Assembly (NCBI GenBank): GCA_030432315.1
Contig: JAUIHM010000030.1
Span: 1-34,602, forward strand
Length of the DNA: 34,602 nt
Reading direction: 5' to 3'
From: Alphaproteobacteria bacterium
GTDB lineage: Bacteria; Pseudomonadota; Alphaproteobacteria; Rhodobacterales; Rhodobacteraceae
In this document: positions 8,596 through 16,277 of the stretch, in pieces
Numbering within the stretch: position 1 is the stretch's first letter
How the letters are laid out: every line of letters begins with the position of its first letter
The notes under the pieces: generated by a model
Databases searched by the model: none
Seen by the model: the letters and a program-made list of their open reading frames with translations, nothing else
Told to the model about the DNA's origin: nothing
Position numbers and translations under genes: made by a program

Positions 8596-9480
8596 ATGGA
8601 AAAAGCAAAAGAACACGACAGGGTGCAATACCTTGAATACGTTGATCCGCAATGCGTGCCGGTCACCGACGATTTTCTGATTGAAACCCACACGCCGCGA
8701 AAGTTCCGCTCCGCATACCATCATCACGCTTCGGTAGAGGTCAATTTCATCACCGGTTGCGACATGGAATACTCGTTTTCCGGAACACGGATTACGGTGC
8801 CGGTCGGTCGAATCGCGGTCTTCTGGGGCTCGATTCCGCACGGCGTGACCGGAGTGAGCGGCCGGGGCAGGGCGACAAACATCTATCTCTCCCTTGCAAT
8901 GCTGCTGAAATGGGGGCTGCCGAAGCCGTTCATCGAGGCGATCATCAGCGGCGCGGTCCTCTGCGCGACCACCGAAAACAGTCTCGATCCACTGATCTTC
9001 GGCAAGTGGGCCGAGGATTATGCGAAATCCGACCGCGTCTGGCGTCAGCTGCTGCTCGGCGAGATCCAGATGCGCCTGCGCCGCCTGTCAATGGAAGGCT
9101 ACGAGGTGCTGATGCCGGGCAACGAATCCCCCAGCGTCGAGGTCAGCGGTGTCGGCACCATGCGGCATATCGACGAGATGCTGCGGTTCGTCGCCGACAA
9201 TTTCGATGGCCCGATTTCGGTCGACGATGTCGCCAACCACGTCAACCTGTCGTCAAGCTATGCGATGTCGCTGTTCCGCAAGGCGGTTGGGGTGCCGATC
9301 AAGGAACACGTTACCCGTATCCGGCTCAGCCATGCGCAGATGCTGTTGGCCAACTCCGACAGCAAGATCGTCTGCGTGGCGATGGACAGCGGTTTCGGCT
9401 CGCTGTCCAGCTTCTACGAGGCGTTCCAGGCCCATGCCAACAAGACACCGGCGGCTTTCAGGCGCGAGGCCAGAACCTGA
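8596..9480 (+). CDS. AraC-family transcriptional regulator, MelR/AgpT-like
   Basis: The 294-residue protein has an N-terminal cupin sugar-sensing domain and a C-terminal double helix-turn-helix (about residues 190-290). The N-terminal run YHHHASVEVNFITGCDMEYSFSG with AVFWGSIPH, and the HTH run RHIDEMLRFVADNFDGPISVDDVANHVNLSSSYAMSLFRKAVG, closely resemble E. coli MelR, the melibiose activator. The S. meliloti agp locus is also controlled by an AraC-type protein, AgpT. ATG 8596 is preceded by GGGGAGAGA; in-frame codons upstream (from 8437) resemble nothing. It sits between the transporter operon and the GH4 genes, the place expected of an activator of both wings. Melibiose or a related alpha-galactoside is the probable effector (inference). 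Confidence 0.88.
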   Translation: MEKAKEHDRVQYLEYVDPQCVPVTDDFLIETHTPRKFRSAYHHHASVEVNFITGCDMEYSFSGTRITVPVGRIAVFWGSIPHGVTGVSGRGRATNIYLSLAMLLKWGLPKPFIEAIISGAVLCATTENSLDPLIFGKWAEDYAKSDRVWRQLLLGEIQMRLRRLSMEGYEVLMPGNESPSVEVSGVGTMRHIDEMLRFVADNFDGPISVDDVANHVNLSSSYAMSLFRKAVGVPIKEHVTRIRLSHAQMLLANSDSKIVCVAMDSGFGSLSSFYEAFQAHANKTPAAFRREART

Positions 9481-9656
9481 GCCGCCGCACTCCGTCGCGC
9501 GGCAGCGCAGTTGGATTCTGGAATTTATCCGCAGTTGCGCGGTAGAAAGCCGGCAGGCCGCCGCCTAGCGTCCCGCCTATGCCTTTTGTCGGCGAACGCA
9601 TGGTCGCCGTGCGCTCGGCCGCCCGGAAAAACGCTTTGAACAGAAAGGGTTGTGAA
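9481..9656 (+). promoter_or_regulatory. Leader region of the GH4/halogenase operon
   Basis: This is the 176-bp gap between the regulator and the first GH4 gene. It holds a direct repeat CGCAGTTG at 9506-9513 and 9530-9537 (24-bp step). At 9516-9526 there is a degenerate stretch, TTCTGGAATTT, that could be a weak half-site like those at 8453-8489 in the opposite orientation. A good ribosome site (AAAGGG) precedes ATG 9657. No convincing sigma-70 promoter is visible. Short in-frame codons from 9579 lack family similarity and are left out. Confidence 0.3.
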
Positions 9657-11030
9657 ATGCCTGCCAATCCCAAAATCACCTTCATCGGCGCAGGGTCGAC
9701 GGTGTTCATGAAAAACATCCTTGGCGATGTCCTGCAGCAGAAGGCGCTGTCGGGTGCGCATATCGCCCTGATGGACATCAATCCGACTCGGCTTGAGGAG
9801 TCGCAGATCGTCGTATCGAAAATGATCTCGACGCTGAAAGTCGGCGCGACGACCTCTACGCACAGCAATCAGCGCGAAGCCCTCGAAGGCGCGGATTTTG
9901 TCGTCGTTGCGTTCCAGATCGGCGGCTATGACCCCTGCACCAAGACCGATTTCGAGGTGCCGAAAAAGTTCGGCCTGCGCCAGACCATCGCCGACTCGCT
10001 TGGGATTGGCGGCATCATGCGCGGGCTGCGCACCGTACCGCATCTCTGGAAGATCTGCGAGGACATGACGGCCGTCTGTCCCGACGCCATCCTGATGCAG
10101 TATGTCAATCCAATGGCAATCAACACCTGGTCGATCGCCGCGAAATATCCGCATATCAAACAGGTCGGTCTCTGCCATTCGGTTCAGGGCACGGCCAAGG
10201 AACTTGCCCGCGATCTCGACATACCCTACGAAAAAATCCGCTACCGCGCCGCCGGCATCAATCACATGGCCTTCTACCTCAATTTCGAGGAAATCATGGA
10301 GGACGGCAGCTACCGCGACCTCTATCCAGATCTTTTCAAGGCCCATGCTGCCGGCACCGCCCCCAAACCCCCGCATCACAATCCGCGCTGTCCGAACCGG
10401 GTACGCTACGAAATGATGACCCGGCTGGGCTATTTCGTCACCGAAAGTTCAGAGCATTTCGCCGAATACGTCCCGTGGTTCATCAAACGCGACCGTCCGG
10501 ACCTGATCGAAAAATTCGGCATCCCGCTCGACGAGTACCCCGTACGCTGCGAGTTGCAGATCGAAAAATGGGCGGCCCAGGCGAAGAAGTACCGCGAGGC
10601 CAACGACATCGAGGTCGAACAGAGCCACGAATATGCCAGCCAGATCATGAACGCCGCCTGGACCGGAAACCCGGCGGTGATCTACGGAAATGTCCCCAAC
10701 CACGGCCTGATTTCTTCCCTGCCGGAGGGGTGTGCCGTTGAGGTGCCCTGTCTGATCGACCGCAATGGCATCCAGCCGACCCGCGTCGGCGCGCTGCCGC
10801 CGCAGCTCACGGCGCTGATCCGCACCAACGTTAACGTCCAGGAACTGACCGTCGCAGCGCTGATGGAGGAAAACCGCGAACACATCTACCATGCGGCAAT
10901 GATGGACCCGCATACCGCGGCGGAACTGGATCTCGACCAGATCTGGGAGCTTGTCGATGACCTTCTGGAAGAACACGGCGAGTGGATGCCGGACTGGATC
11001 CGTTCCTCGCCGCGCCGGAAGGTTGCCTGA
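9657..11030 (+). CDS. melA: Glycoside hydrolase family 4, MelA-type alpha-galactosidase/alpha-glucosidase
   Basis: This 457-residue cytoplasmic enzyme belongs to GH4, whose members use NAD+ and Mn2+ to oxidise the sugar at C3 transiently and eliminate the glycosidic bond. Visible hallmarks are the Rossmann start ITFIGAGSTVF (residues 7-17), NPMAINTW with N151, GLCHSVQG with metal ligand C173 and H174, and AGINHMAFYL with metal ligand H203. The CHSVQ form is that of MelA/AglA-type alpha-glycosidases. It follows the MelR-like regulator and starts the rightward operon with a halogenase homologue and a second GH4. It would cleave the imported alpha-galactoside in the cytoplasm. Galactose versus glucose specificity cannot be read from the sequence. 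Confidence 0.88.
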   Translation: MPANPKITFIGAGSTVFMKNILGDVLQQKALSGAHIALMDINPTRLEESQIVVSKMISTLKVGATTSTHSNQREALEGADFVVVAFQIGGYDPCTKTDFEVPKKFGLRQTIADSLGIGGIMRGLRTVPHLWKICEDMTAVCPDAILMQYVNPMAINTWSIAAKYPHIKQVGLCHSVQGTAKELARDLDIPYEKIRYRAAGINHMAFYLNFEEIMEDGSYRDLYPDLFKAHAAGTAPKPPHHNPRCPNRVRYEMMTRLGYFVTESSEHFAEYVPWFIKRDRPDLIEKFGIPLDEYPVRCELQIEKWAAQAKKYREANDIEVEQSHEYASQIMNAAWTGNPAVIYGNVPNHGLISSLPEGCAVEVPCLIDRNGIQPTRVGALPPQLTALIRTNVNVQELTVAALMEENREHIYHAAMMDPHTAAELDLDQIWELVDDLLEEHGEWMPDWIRSSPRRKVA

Positions 11031-11039
11031 CTGAATGCG

Positions 11040-11060
11040 GGTCCCCACGCGACGGGGATC
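11040..11060 (+). other. Intercistronic hairpin after the first GH4 gene
   Basis: GGTCCCC (11040-11046) can pair with GGGGATC (11054-11060), with one G-U pair, around a 7-nt loop. It lies ten bases after the stop codon and before the ribosome site of the next gene. There is no T-run, so it may tune mRNA stability rather than end transcription. Confidence 0.35.
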
Positions 11061-11108
11061 CGCCCTCACCCCCGCTGTACCCTGCTGGGACGGAAGGTCC
11101 TGACGGCA

Positions 11109-12668
11109 ATGAGCCAGATCAAACAACGGATCGCAATCGTCGGCGGCGGTACGGCCGGCTGGCTCTCCGCCCTGATCCTTCAGGACGGCGCCAGACGGCA
11201 TGACCTTCCACTTGATCTCACCGTAATCGAATCCAGCCGGGTTCCCACCATCGGCGTCGGCGAAGGCACGACCGCGGCTTTTCGCGGCCTGCTGCTGCAA
11301 CTCGGGCTTGATGAGTTCGAGTTCCTGCGCGAAACCGACGCAACCATCAAATACGGCATCCGTCACCAAAACTGGCGCCGAACCGGGCACAGCTATGACG
11401 GACCGATTGACGACCCGCATTTGGCCGCGCACGCGCCTCCAAATGTTACTTCGTCCTGGCTCAACCAGTACTGCATCGCCGCGGGCCGCCCGGTCAGCGA
11501 CCCGCATCTTTTCACCTGGCTGATGCAGCGCGCCCGGGCGCCGTTCATCACCAAGGGGCGCGAAACTCCACTCGCGGTCGGCCCGTTCCACCATGCCTAT
11601 CATTTCGACCAGGCGCAGGTCGGGGCCTGGCTGCGTCGCAAGGCCACCGGCATCGCCCATGTCGACGCCCTCGTCGAGGGTGCGCACAGGAACCCCGATT
11701 CAGGCGACATTACCGCGCTCAAGCTTGACTGCGGGGATGATTTTCCGGTCGACTTTGTCATCGACTGTACCGGGTTTCGGCGTGAGATCATCGCCCGCAC
11801 CCTCGGGGCGGAATGGCTCTCCTTTGCCGACACCCTCCCGGTCAACCGGGCAATGCCTTTCTGGCTCGATCACGCGGAAGATGCGGAACTGCCGCCCTTC
11901 ACCCTGGCTGCCGCACAGGGATCCGGATGGATGTGGCAGATCCCGACCCAAAGCCGCATGGGATGTGGATACGTTTATTCCGATCAGTTTCTGACCCCCG
12001 ATCAGGCCCAGGCCGAGATCGAGGCCACGCTTGGCCACCCGATCGAACCGCGCAACGACATCAGGATCAACTCCGGCCGCCTCGACCGCGCCTGGATTGG
12101 CAACTGTGTCGCCGCCGGGCTGGCGCAAAGTTTCTTCGAGCCGCTCGAAGCGACCTCGATCCACGGAACGATCGTGCAGATGCTGTTGTTCAGCCGGTTT
12201 CATCTCCCGGATCTCGGCCGTGGATTGGATCGTCACCGCGACGCCTACAATGCCGCCGTATCCCGCCAGGCGGATGACTTTCGCACCTTCATCAACCTGC
12301 ACTACGTCTCCGAACGCCGCGACACGCCATTCTGGCGCCATGTCCACGAAAACTGCATCGCTGCCGAAGTGAAGGACCGTCTCGACCAATGGTCCCGCCG
12401 CCTGCCACGCCGCGACGATTTCGCCCCATTTCCTGGTGGCCTCGCCCATGTCGAGGAACAGCTCTACTACCCGGTGCTCGATGGCCTCGGCCTGCTGGAC
12501 CGCCAGCTTGCCAAGGCGGAAATCGGCCAGGACCCGAAAGTCCGCGCCCATGCCCGCAAAACCGCAGAGGCCCTCACCCGCGACTATCGCCGTGCTGCCG
12601 GCAAAGCGCCTGGCCACCGCGCGTTTCTGGAATCGCTTCCCCTGACGGAGAATTCACATGCCCTTTAA
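11109..12668 (+). CDS. Flavin-dependent tryptophan-halogenase family protein
   Basis: This 519-residue protein matches PrnA/RebH-type flavin-dependent halogenases: FADH2-binding GGGTAGW at residues 12-18, VGEGTTAAF at 50-58, the GWMWQIP signature at 273-279 (family WxWxIP) and FFEPLEATSI at 342-351. Lysine K81 (in ATIKYGIRHQNW) and glutamate E347 fall where PrnA has its catalytic K79 and E346. The residue after E347 is Ala where PrnA has Ser347. ATG 11109 follows GGAAGG. Its stop overlaps the next GH4 start by 11 nt, so the two are translationally coupled. Known enzymes make hypochlorous acid from FADH2, O2 and chloride to halogenate indoles. In a sugar operon the substrate may differ, or the protein may act as an oxygenase. 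No flavin reductase is visible nearby. Confidence 0.85.
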   Translation: MSQIKQRIAIVGGGTAGWLSALILQDGARRHDLPLDLTVIESSRVPTIGVGEGTTAAFRGLLLQLGLDEFEFLRETDATIKYGIRHQNWRRTGHSYDGPIDDPHLAAHAPPNVTSSWLNQYCIAAGRPVSDPHLFTWLMQRARAPFITKGRETPLAVGPFHHAYHFDQAQVGAWLRRKATGIAHVDALVEGAHRNPDSGDITALKLDCGDDFPVDFVIDCTGFRREIIARTLGAEWLSFADTLPVNRAMPFWLDHAEDAELPPFTLAAAQGSGWMWQIPTQSRMGCGYVYSDQFLTPDQAQAEIEATLGHPIEPRNDIRINSGRLDRAWIGNCVAAGLAQSFFEPLEATSIHGTIVQMLLFSRFHLPDLGRGLDRHRDAYNAAVSRQADDFRTFINLHYVSERRDTPFWRHVHENCIAAEVKDRLDQWSRRLPRRDDFAPFPGGLAHVEEQLYYPVLDGLGLLDRQLAKAEIGQDPKVRAHARKTAEALTRDYRRAAGKAPGHRAFLESLPLTENSHAL

Positions 12669-13989
12669 GATTGCCATCATCGGCGCAGGTTCGCTGGGTT
12701 TCACCCAGAAACTCATCAGCGACATTCTGCACGTTCCCGAATTCGCCGAATGTGAATTCGCCCTGACCGACATCGACCCGGACAATCTAGCCGCGATCAC
12801 CAAAGTGATCGAAAAGCTGGTCTCCGCCAACGGCATTCCAGCACGGATCACCTCGACCACCGACCGCCGCCGGGCGCTGGAAGGCGCACGCTACGTCATG
12901 AGCTGCGTCCGGGTGGGCGGTCTGCCTGCCTTCGAGAGCGACATCGAAATTCCGCTCAAATACGGCATCGACCAGTGTGTTGGTGACACCCTCTGCGCCG
13001 GTGGCATCATGTATGGCCAGCGCAACATCCCCGTGATCCTCGATTTCTGCGAGGACATCCGCGAGGTGGCCGAGGAAAACGCGCTGTTTCTGAACTACGC
13101 CAACCCGATGGCGATGAACACCTGGGCGGCCAATGAATACGGCGGCGTCAACACGGTCGGTCTTTGCCACGGCGTTCAGCACGGCGCCGAACAGATCGCC
13201 GAGGTGCTCGGCGGCGATACCTCCGAGCTCGACTACATCTGCATCGGCATCAACCACCAGACCTGGTACACCGACGTCAAATTCCGCGGCCGCCGGATCG
13301 AAGGCGGCGAACTGCTCGAAGCATTTCTCGCCCACAAGACATTCAGCCAACAGGAGAAAGTCCGCCTCGATATCCTGAAGCGATTTGGCTACTACTCCAC
13401 CGAGAGCAACGGCCACCTGTCGGAATATCTCCCCTGGTACCGCAAGCGGCGCGACGAGATTCCCAACTGGATCGACCTCAGCCACTGGATTCACGGCGAA
13501 ACCGGCGGTTACCTGCGCCATACCCGCGAACGGCGCGACTGGTTTGCGAGCGACTTCGATACCATCCTGGCCGAAGCCGGCGCGCCGTTCGGCAACCGGC
13601 CACGCTCCAGCGAACACGCCAGCTACATCATCGAAGCCATGGAAACCGGCCGCCCGTACCGGGGCCATTTCAACGTCCGCAACAACGGCGTCATTACCAA
13701 CCTGCCCGCCGATGCGATCATCGAGGCCCCCGGCTACGTCGACCGGTTCGGCATCAACATGATCGAGGGACACGAACTCCCAATCGCCTGCGCCGCCTCC
13801 TGCAACGCCTCGATCTCCGTGCAGCGCATGGCGGTTGAAGCGGCGGTCACCGGCGATCCGGACATGCTGAAGCTCGCGGTTCTGCACGACCCTCTGGCCG
13901 GGGCGGTCTGCTCGCCGGACGAGATCTGGTCGATGGTCGACGAGATGCTCAGGGCCCAGGCGGAATGGCTGCCGCAATACGCCGTCTAG
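12658..13989 (+). CDS. Second glycoside hydrolase family 4 enzyme
   Basis: This 443-residue GH4 protein is clearly different from the first: Rossmann motif IAIIGAGSLGFTQ (residues 5-17), NPMAMNTW at 149-156, GLCHGVQHG with C170 and H171, and GINHQTWY with H200. The metal-binding Cys and His are both present, so it should be active with NAD+ and Mn2+. The CHGVQHG and INHQTWY variants suggest a linkage or sugar specificity distinct from the CHSVQG/INHMAFY type upstream, perhaps a uronic acid or a modified glycoside; this is a guess. Translation is coupled to the halogenase homologue through an 11-nt overlap. It is the last gene of the rightward operon and convergent with the next AraC gene 76 nt away. 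No clear terminator is visible in that gap. Confidence 0.87.
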   Translation: MPFKIAIIGAGSLGFTQKLISDILHVPEFAECEFALTDIDPDNLAAITKVIEKLVSANGIPARITSTTDRRRALEGARYVMSCVRVGGLPAFESDIEIPLKYGIDQCVGDTLCAGGIMYGQRNIPVILDFCEDIREVAEENALFLNYANPMAMNTWAANEYGGVNTVGLCHGVQHGAEQIAEVLGGDTSELDYICIGINHQTWYTDVKFRGRRIEGGELLEAFLAHKTFSQQEKVRLDILKRFGYYSTESNGHLSEYLPWYRKRRDEIPNWIDLSHWIHGETGGYLRHTRERRDWFASDFDTILAEAGAPFGNRPRSSEHASYIIEAMETGRPYRGHFNVRNNGVITNLPADAIIEAPGYVDRFGINMIEGHELPIACAASCNASISVQRMAVEAAVTGDPDMLKLAVLHDPLAGAVCSPDEIWSMVDEMLRAQAEWLPQYAV

Positions 13990-14065
13990 GGCGTTTCGGT
14001 TCCTGCCGCCCACGCGCCGCACCGCCCGCCGCGTCCGACCGTGGCGGGACAGAGGCGTCTGAAAC

Positions 14066-14890
14066 TCACACGGAAACGGAGCCGCTTCCGGTCGTGCGGT
14101 TCCGCTCCCGCCACTGTCCCGGCGGCAGCCCGTACCGGCTGCGAAATGCTTTCGAAAAATAGAGCGGATCCCGGAAGCCGCAGATCCGCGCCACCTCCTG
14201 GACCGGCGTGTCCGAAATTTGCAGCAGCGTCTCGCTGCGCCGGAACTGCTCGCCGCTAAGCCAGCTTTTCACCGAAACCCCGGTCTCCGCCGAAAACCGC
14301 CGATAGAGCGTCGAGCGGTCGATGCCGAACTGCCAGGCGATCTGCCCGACGGTTGGAAACGGCACCTGCTGACGCATCACGAATGCACGTACCTCATCGG
14401 CAAAACCCGACGGCGCCGCCGGTGCCTGCGCCGCCAGTGTCTCGAAGAATCCCCAACCCATCCGCGCGGCCTGGGCAAAACCGATCCGTTCCGCCCGGTA
14501 CGCTTCGACGATCCGCTCCAGGCCCGCCCACATCGCCGCCGGGACCGGCGGCGTCACGAACGGGCAGGGCGGCAGAACGCCGCTGCCGACCGGCTCCACC
14601 GCACCCTCGAATACCAGAAAGTCGTACCGCCACGGTTCGCCGGGTCGGTCGAAATACCGGTAGTGCCGCCCTGGCCGAAAGACGAAAACGTCGCCCGGAC
14701 CAACCTCCCAGACTGCGCCGTCCTCATGAAACTCGCCCCGGCCGGACCGCACGCAGTGCACCGACATCTTTTGCGGCACCTGTTCCCAGCGGAAGTTGCC
14801 CAGAGACTGGAACAGCCCCACCGCCGCCAGGTGAAACGGCGCACCGGCCGGCGATTCTATCCGAGGCGAAAGAAGCTCGGTTTCAAACAT
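14066..14890 (-). CDS. AraC-family transcriptional regulator
   Basis: The protein has 274 residues. Residues 1-110 form an AraC-type cupin sensing domain (GRGEFHEDGAVWEVGPGDVFVFRPGRHYRYF), and residues about 175-272 contain two helix-turn-helix motifs (VGQIAWQFGIDRSTLYRRFSAETGVSVKSWL and VQEVARICGFRDPLYFSKAFRSRYGLPPGQWRER, the standard AraC ending). It starts at ATG 14890 and is divergent from the PhyH-family gene, whose promoter region carries a 21-bp-spaced direct repeat four bases from this start. It probably activates that gene and represses itself. The effector is unknown; the fold suggests a small carbohydrate. Confidence 0.88.
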   Translation of the reverse strand: MFETELLSPRIESPAGAPFHLAAVGLFQSLGNFRWEQVPQKMSVHCVRSGRGEFHEDGAVWEVGPGDVFVFRPGRHYRYFDRPGEPWRYDFLVFEGAVEPVGSGVLPPCPFVTPPVPAAMWAGLERIVEAYRAERIGFAQAARMGWGFFETLAAQAPAAPSGFADEVRAFVMRQQVPFPTVGQIAWQFGIDRSTLYRRFSAETGVSVKSWLSGEQFRRSETLLQISDTPVQEVARICGFRDPLYFSKAFRSRYGLPPGQWRERNRTTGSGSVSV

Positions 14891-14893
14891 CCG

Positions 14894-14929
14894 TGCACCA
14901 TATTTCCATGCCGCTGCATCAGGTTTTCA
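14894..14929. promoter_or_regulatory. Direct repeats, probable operator of the second AraC regulator
   Basis: TGCACCATATTTCCA at 14894-14908 and TGCATCAGGTTTTCA at 14915-14929 agree at 11 of 15 positions, in the same orientation, 21 bp apart. The pair begins 3 bp upstream of the regulator start and ends 66 bp before the PhyH start. That fits autorepression on one side and activation on the other. Confidence 0.55.
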
Positions 14930-14995
14930 ATTTATCTCCGCGCAAGGTTACGGAAATCTTCTCTCAGACTGCAACAAATAAACCGGGAGGATCCC

Positions 14996-15838
14996 ATGAC
15001 CACAACCGATGCCGACAGCGGCCTCAGCGAGATGGACCGCTACCTTTTCGACCTCAAGGGCTTCATCGTCCTGCGCGGCGCCCTTTCGCCAGAGGAAGTC
15101 GCGGCCTGCAACGAAACCCTTGATGAACTCCAGGACATCAGACCGAACGAATGGCGCGGCCACGTGCACGGCCACAACTTCACCGGAGAACACGAAGGAA
15201 AGAACCTGCAGCAGATCTATGAGGCCGGTCCGGCGTTTGAAAAACTGATCGACCACCCGTCATGGATCAACAAGGTCACCCACTTTCTTGGCACCGACCA
15301 ACCCAACTTCGACGGCCACCATGGCCCCTGTTTCATCGACGAAAACTTTGCCTCGATCCGTGGACCGGGCGAGGCGATAGGCCTGCATTCCGGCGGCCAG
15401 GACCGCGTCACCCGCTGCCAGTTCCGCTATCACGACGGTCGTTTTCACTGCGGTCAGATCAACATCCTGATGGGACTCAACGACATCGGCCCCGGCGACG
15501 GCGCCACCATGGTCGTACCCGGCTCACACAAATCCAACATCCGCCATCCCAACTACGACGACCAGAGGATGAAGGACACCGCAACCTCCGTCGACGGACT
15601 GCCCGAAGCCGTTGAGGTCCACCTCAATGCCGGCGATGCGATCCTGTTCGTCGATGCGATCATGCACGGCTCGGCCAAACGCGTGAACGAAGGCCAGCGC
15701 CGCATCGCCGTCTACCGCTACGGGCCGAGCTGGGGTTTCTTTCGCCACCCCTACCGTCCGAGTGCAGGCCTGCTGGAACGGCTCAACCCGCGGGCGCGCA
15801 ACATCGTCATGCCGCACCCGGACCCGGTCGGTCCCTGA
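14996..15838 (+). CDS. Phytanoyl-CoA dioxygenase (PhyH) family protein
   Basis: This is a 280-residue Fe(II)/2-oxoglutarate oxygenase fold. GRFHCGQINILMGLNDIGPGDGATMVVPGSHKSN (residues 148-181) is the family core; the distal histidine is H224 (DAIMHGS) and the probable 2-oxoglutarate arginine is R235 or R236. The first metal-binding element appears to be GLHSGG (H131-S-G133) in place of the usual H-x-D, though the alignment is uncertain there. ATG 14996 follows GGGAGGA at 14984-14990. It is a single gene divergent from an AraC regulator and convergent with the small exported protein. Family members hydroxylate lipids, amino acids or small metabolites; the substrate here cannot be inferred. 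Confidence 0.8.
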   Translation: MTTTDADSGLSEMDRYLFDLKGFIVLRGALSPEEVAACNETLDELQDIRPNEWRGHVHGHNFTGEHEGKNLQQIYEAGPAFEKLIDHPSWINKVTHFLGTDQPNFDGHHGPCFIDENFASIRGPGEAIGLHSGGQDRVTRCQFRYHDGRFHCGQINILMGLNDIGPGDGATMVVPGSHKSNIRHPNYDDQRMKDTATSVDGLPEAVEVHLNAGDAILFVDAIMHGSAKRVNEGQRRIAVYRYGPSWGFFRHPYRPSAGLLERLNPRARNIVMPHPDPVGP

Positions 15839-15850
15839 AAGGGCGCAGGT

Positions 15851-16168
15851 TCACAGAAGCTGAATGCGCCGGCATTCCCTGGGTGGCAGCCGGGTAATTG
15901 CAGAGAAGTTTCCATCCGTCGTGATCACCCGGAAGCAGTCGTCCGCCTCGCCGCCCTGCCACAGGCCGGCTTCCCCTTCGGTCTGGATCAACCTGTACCC
16001 GAGGACCTCCAGCTCCTGGGTGCCCTGCTCTGCACTCTTGCCGATCAGATCGGCAAGCTCCGAATTCAGGTCGGCCGCGGGCATGATCCGCTCCGGAGCA
16101 TTCTGCGCTCCGACGGAAAACGCCGTTAATGTCGCAAGTGCCATGGCGGCCAGGCCGGTCCTGATCAT
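15851..16168 (-). CDS. Small exported protein of unknown function
   Basis: This 105-residue protein starts at ATG 16168 with a GGAGGA ribosome site. It has a signal peptide (residues about 1-22, cleavage after VGA). The mature part contains two cysteines (in DDCFRVIT and PRECRRIQLL) that could form a disulfide, and a compact beta-rich ending. I do not recognise a family. It stands alone, convergent with the PhyH gene (12-bp gap) and downstream of the SDR gene. An in-frame extension to 16270 lacks a ribosome site and would hide the signal peptide. Confidence 0.65.
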   Translation of the reverse strand: MIRTGLAAMALATLTAFSVGAQNAPERIMPAADLNSELADLIGKSAEQGTQELEVLGYRLIQTEGEAGLWQGGEADDCFRVITTDGNFSAITRLPPRECRRIQLL

Positions 16169-16277
16169 GTCGTGTCCTCCATCCCCCGAAAAGCACCGCT
16201 CACGCTGCGGGTGAGGTAGGTGCATGAACCTGTATCGCCGCAGTTTCCGTCGATTGGTTCGATCCGTCAACGGTGGG

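Noticed and set aside
9579-9656. Upstream start for the first GH4 gene
   Set aside because: The 26 extra codons do not resemble GH4. ATG 9657 is followed directly by the Rossmann motif and has a ribosome site.
14932-14953. GTAACC on the minus strand upstream of the second AraC gene, resembling a SigF -35 element
   Set aside because: The base block 16 bp further on reads TGAA rather than CGAA, and the gene has no link to metal stress.
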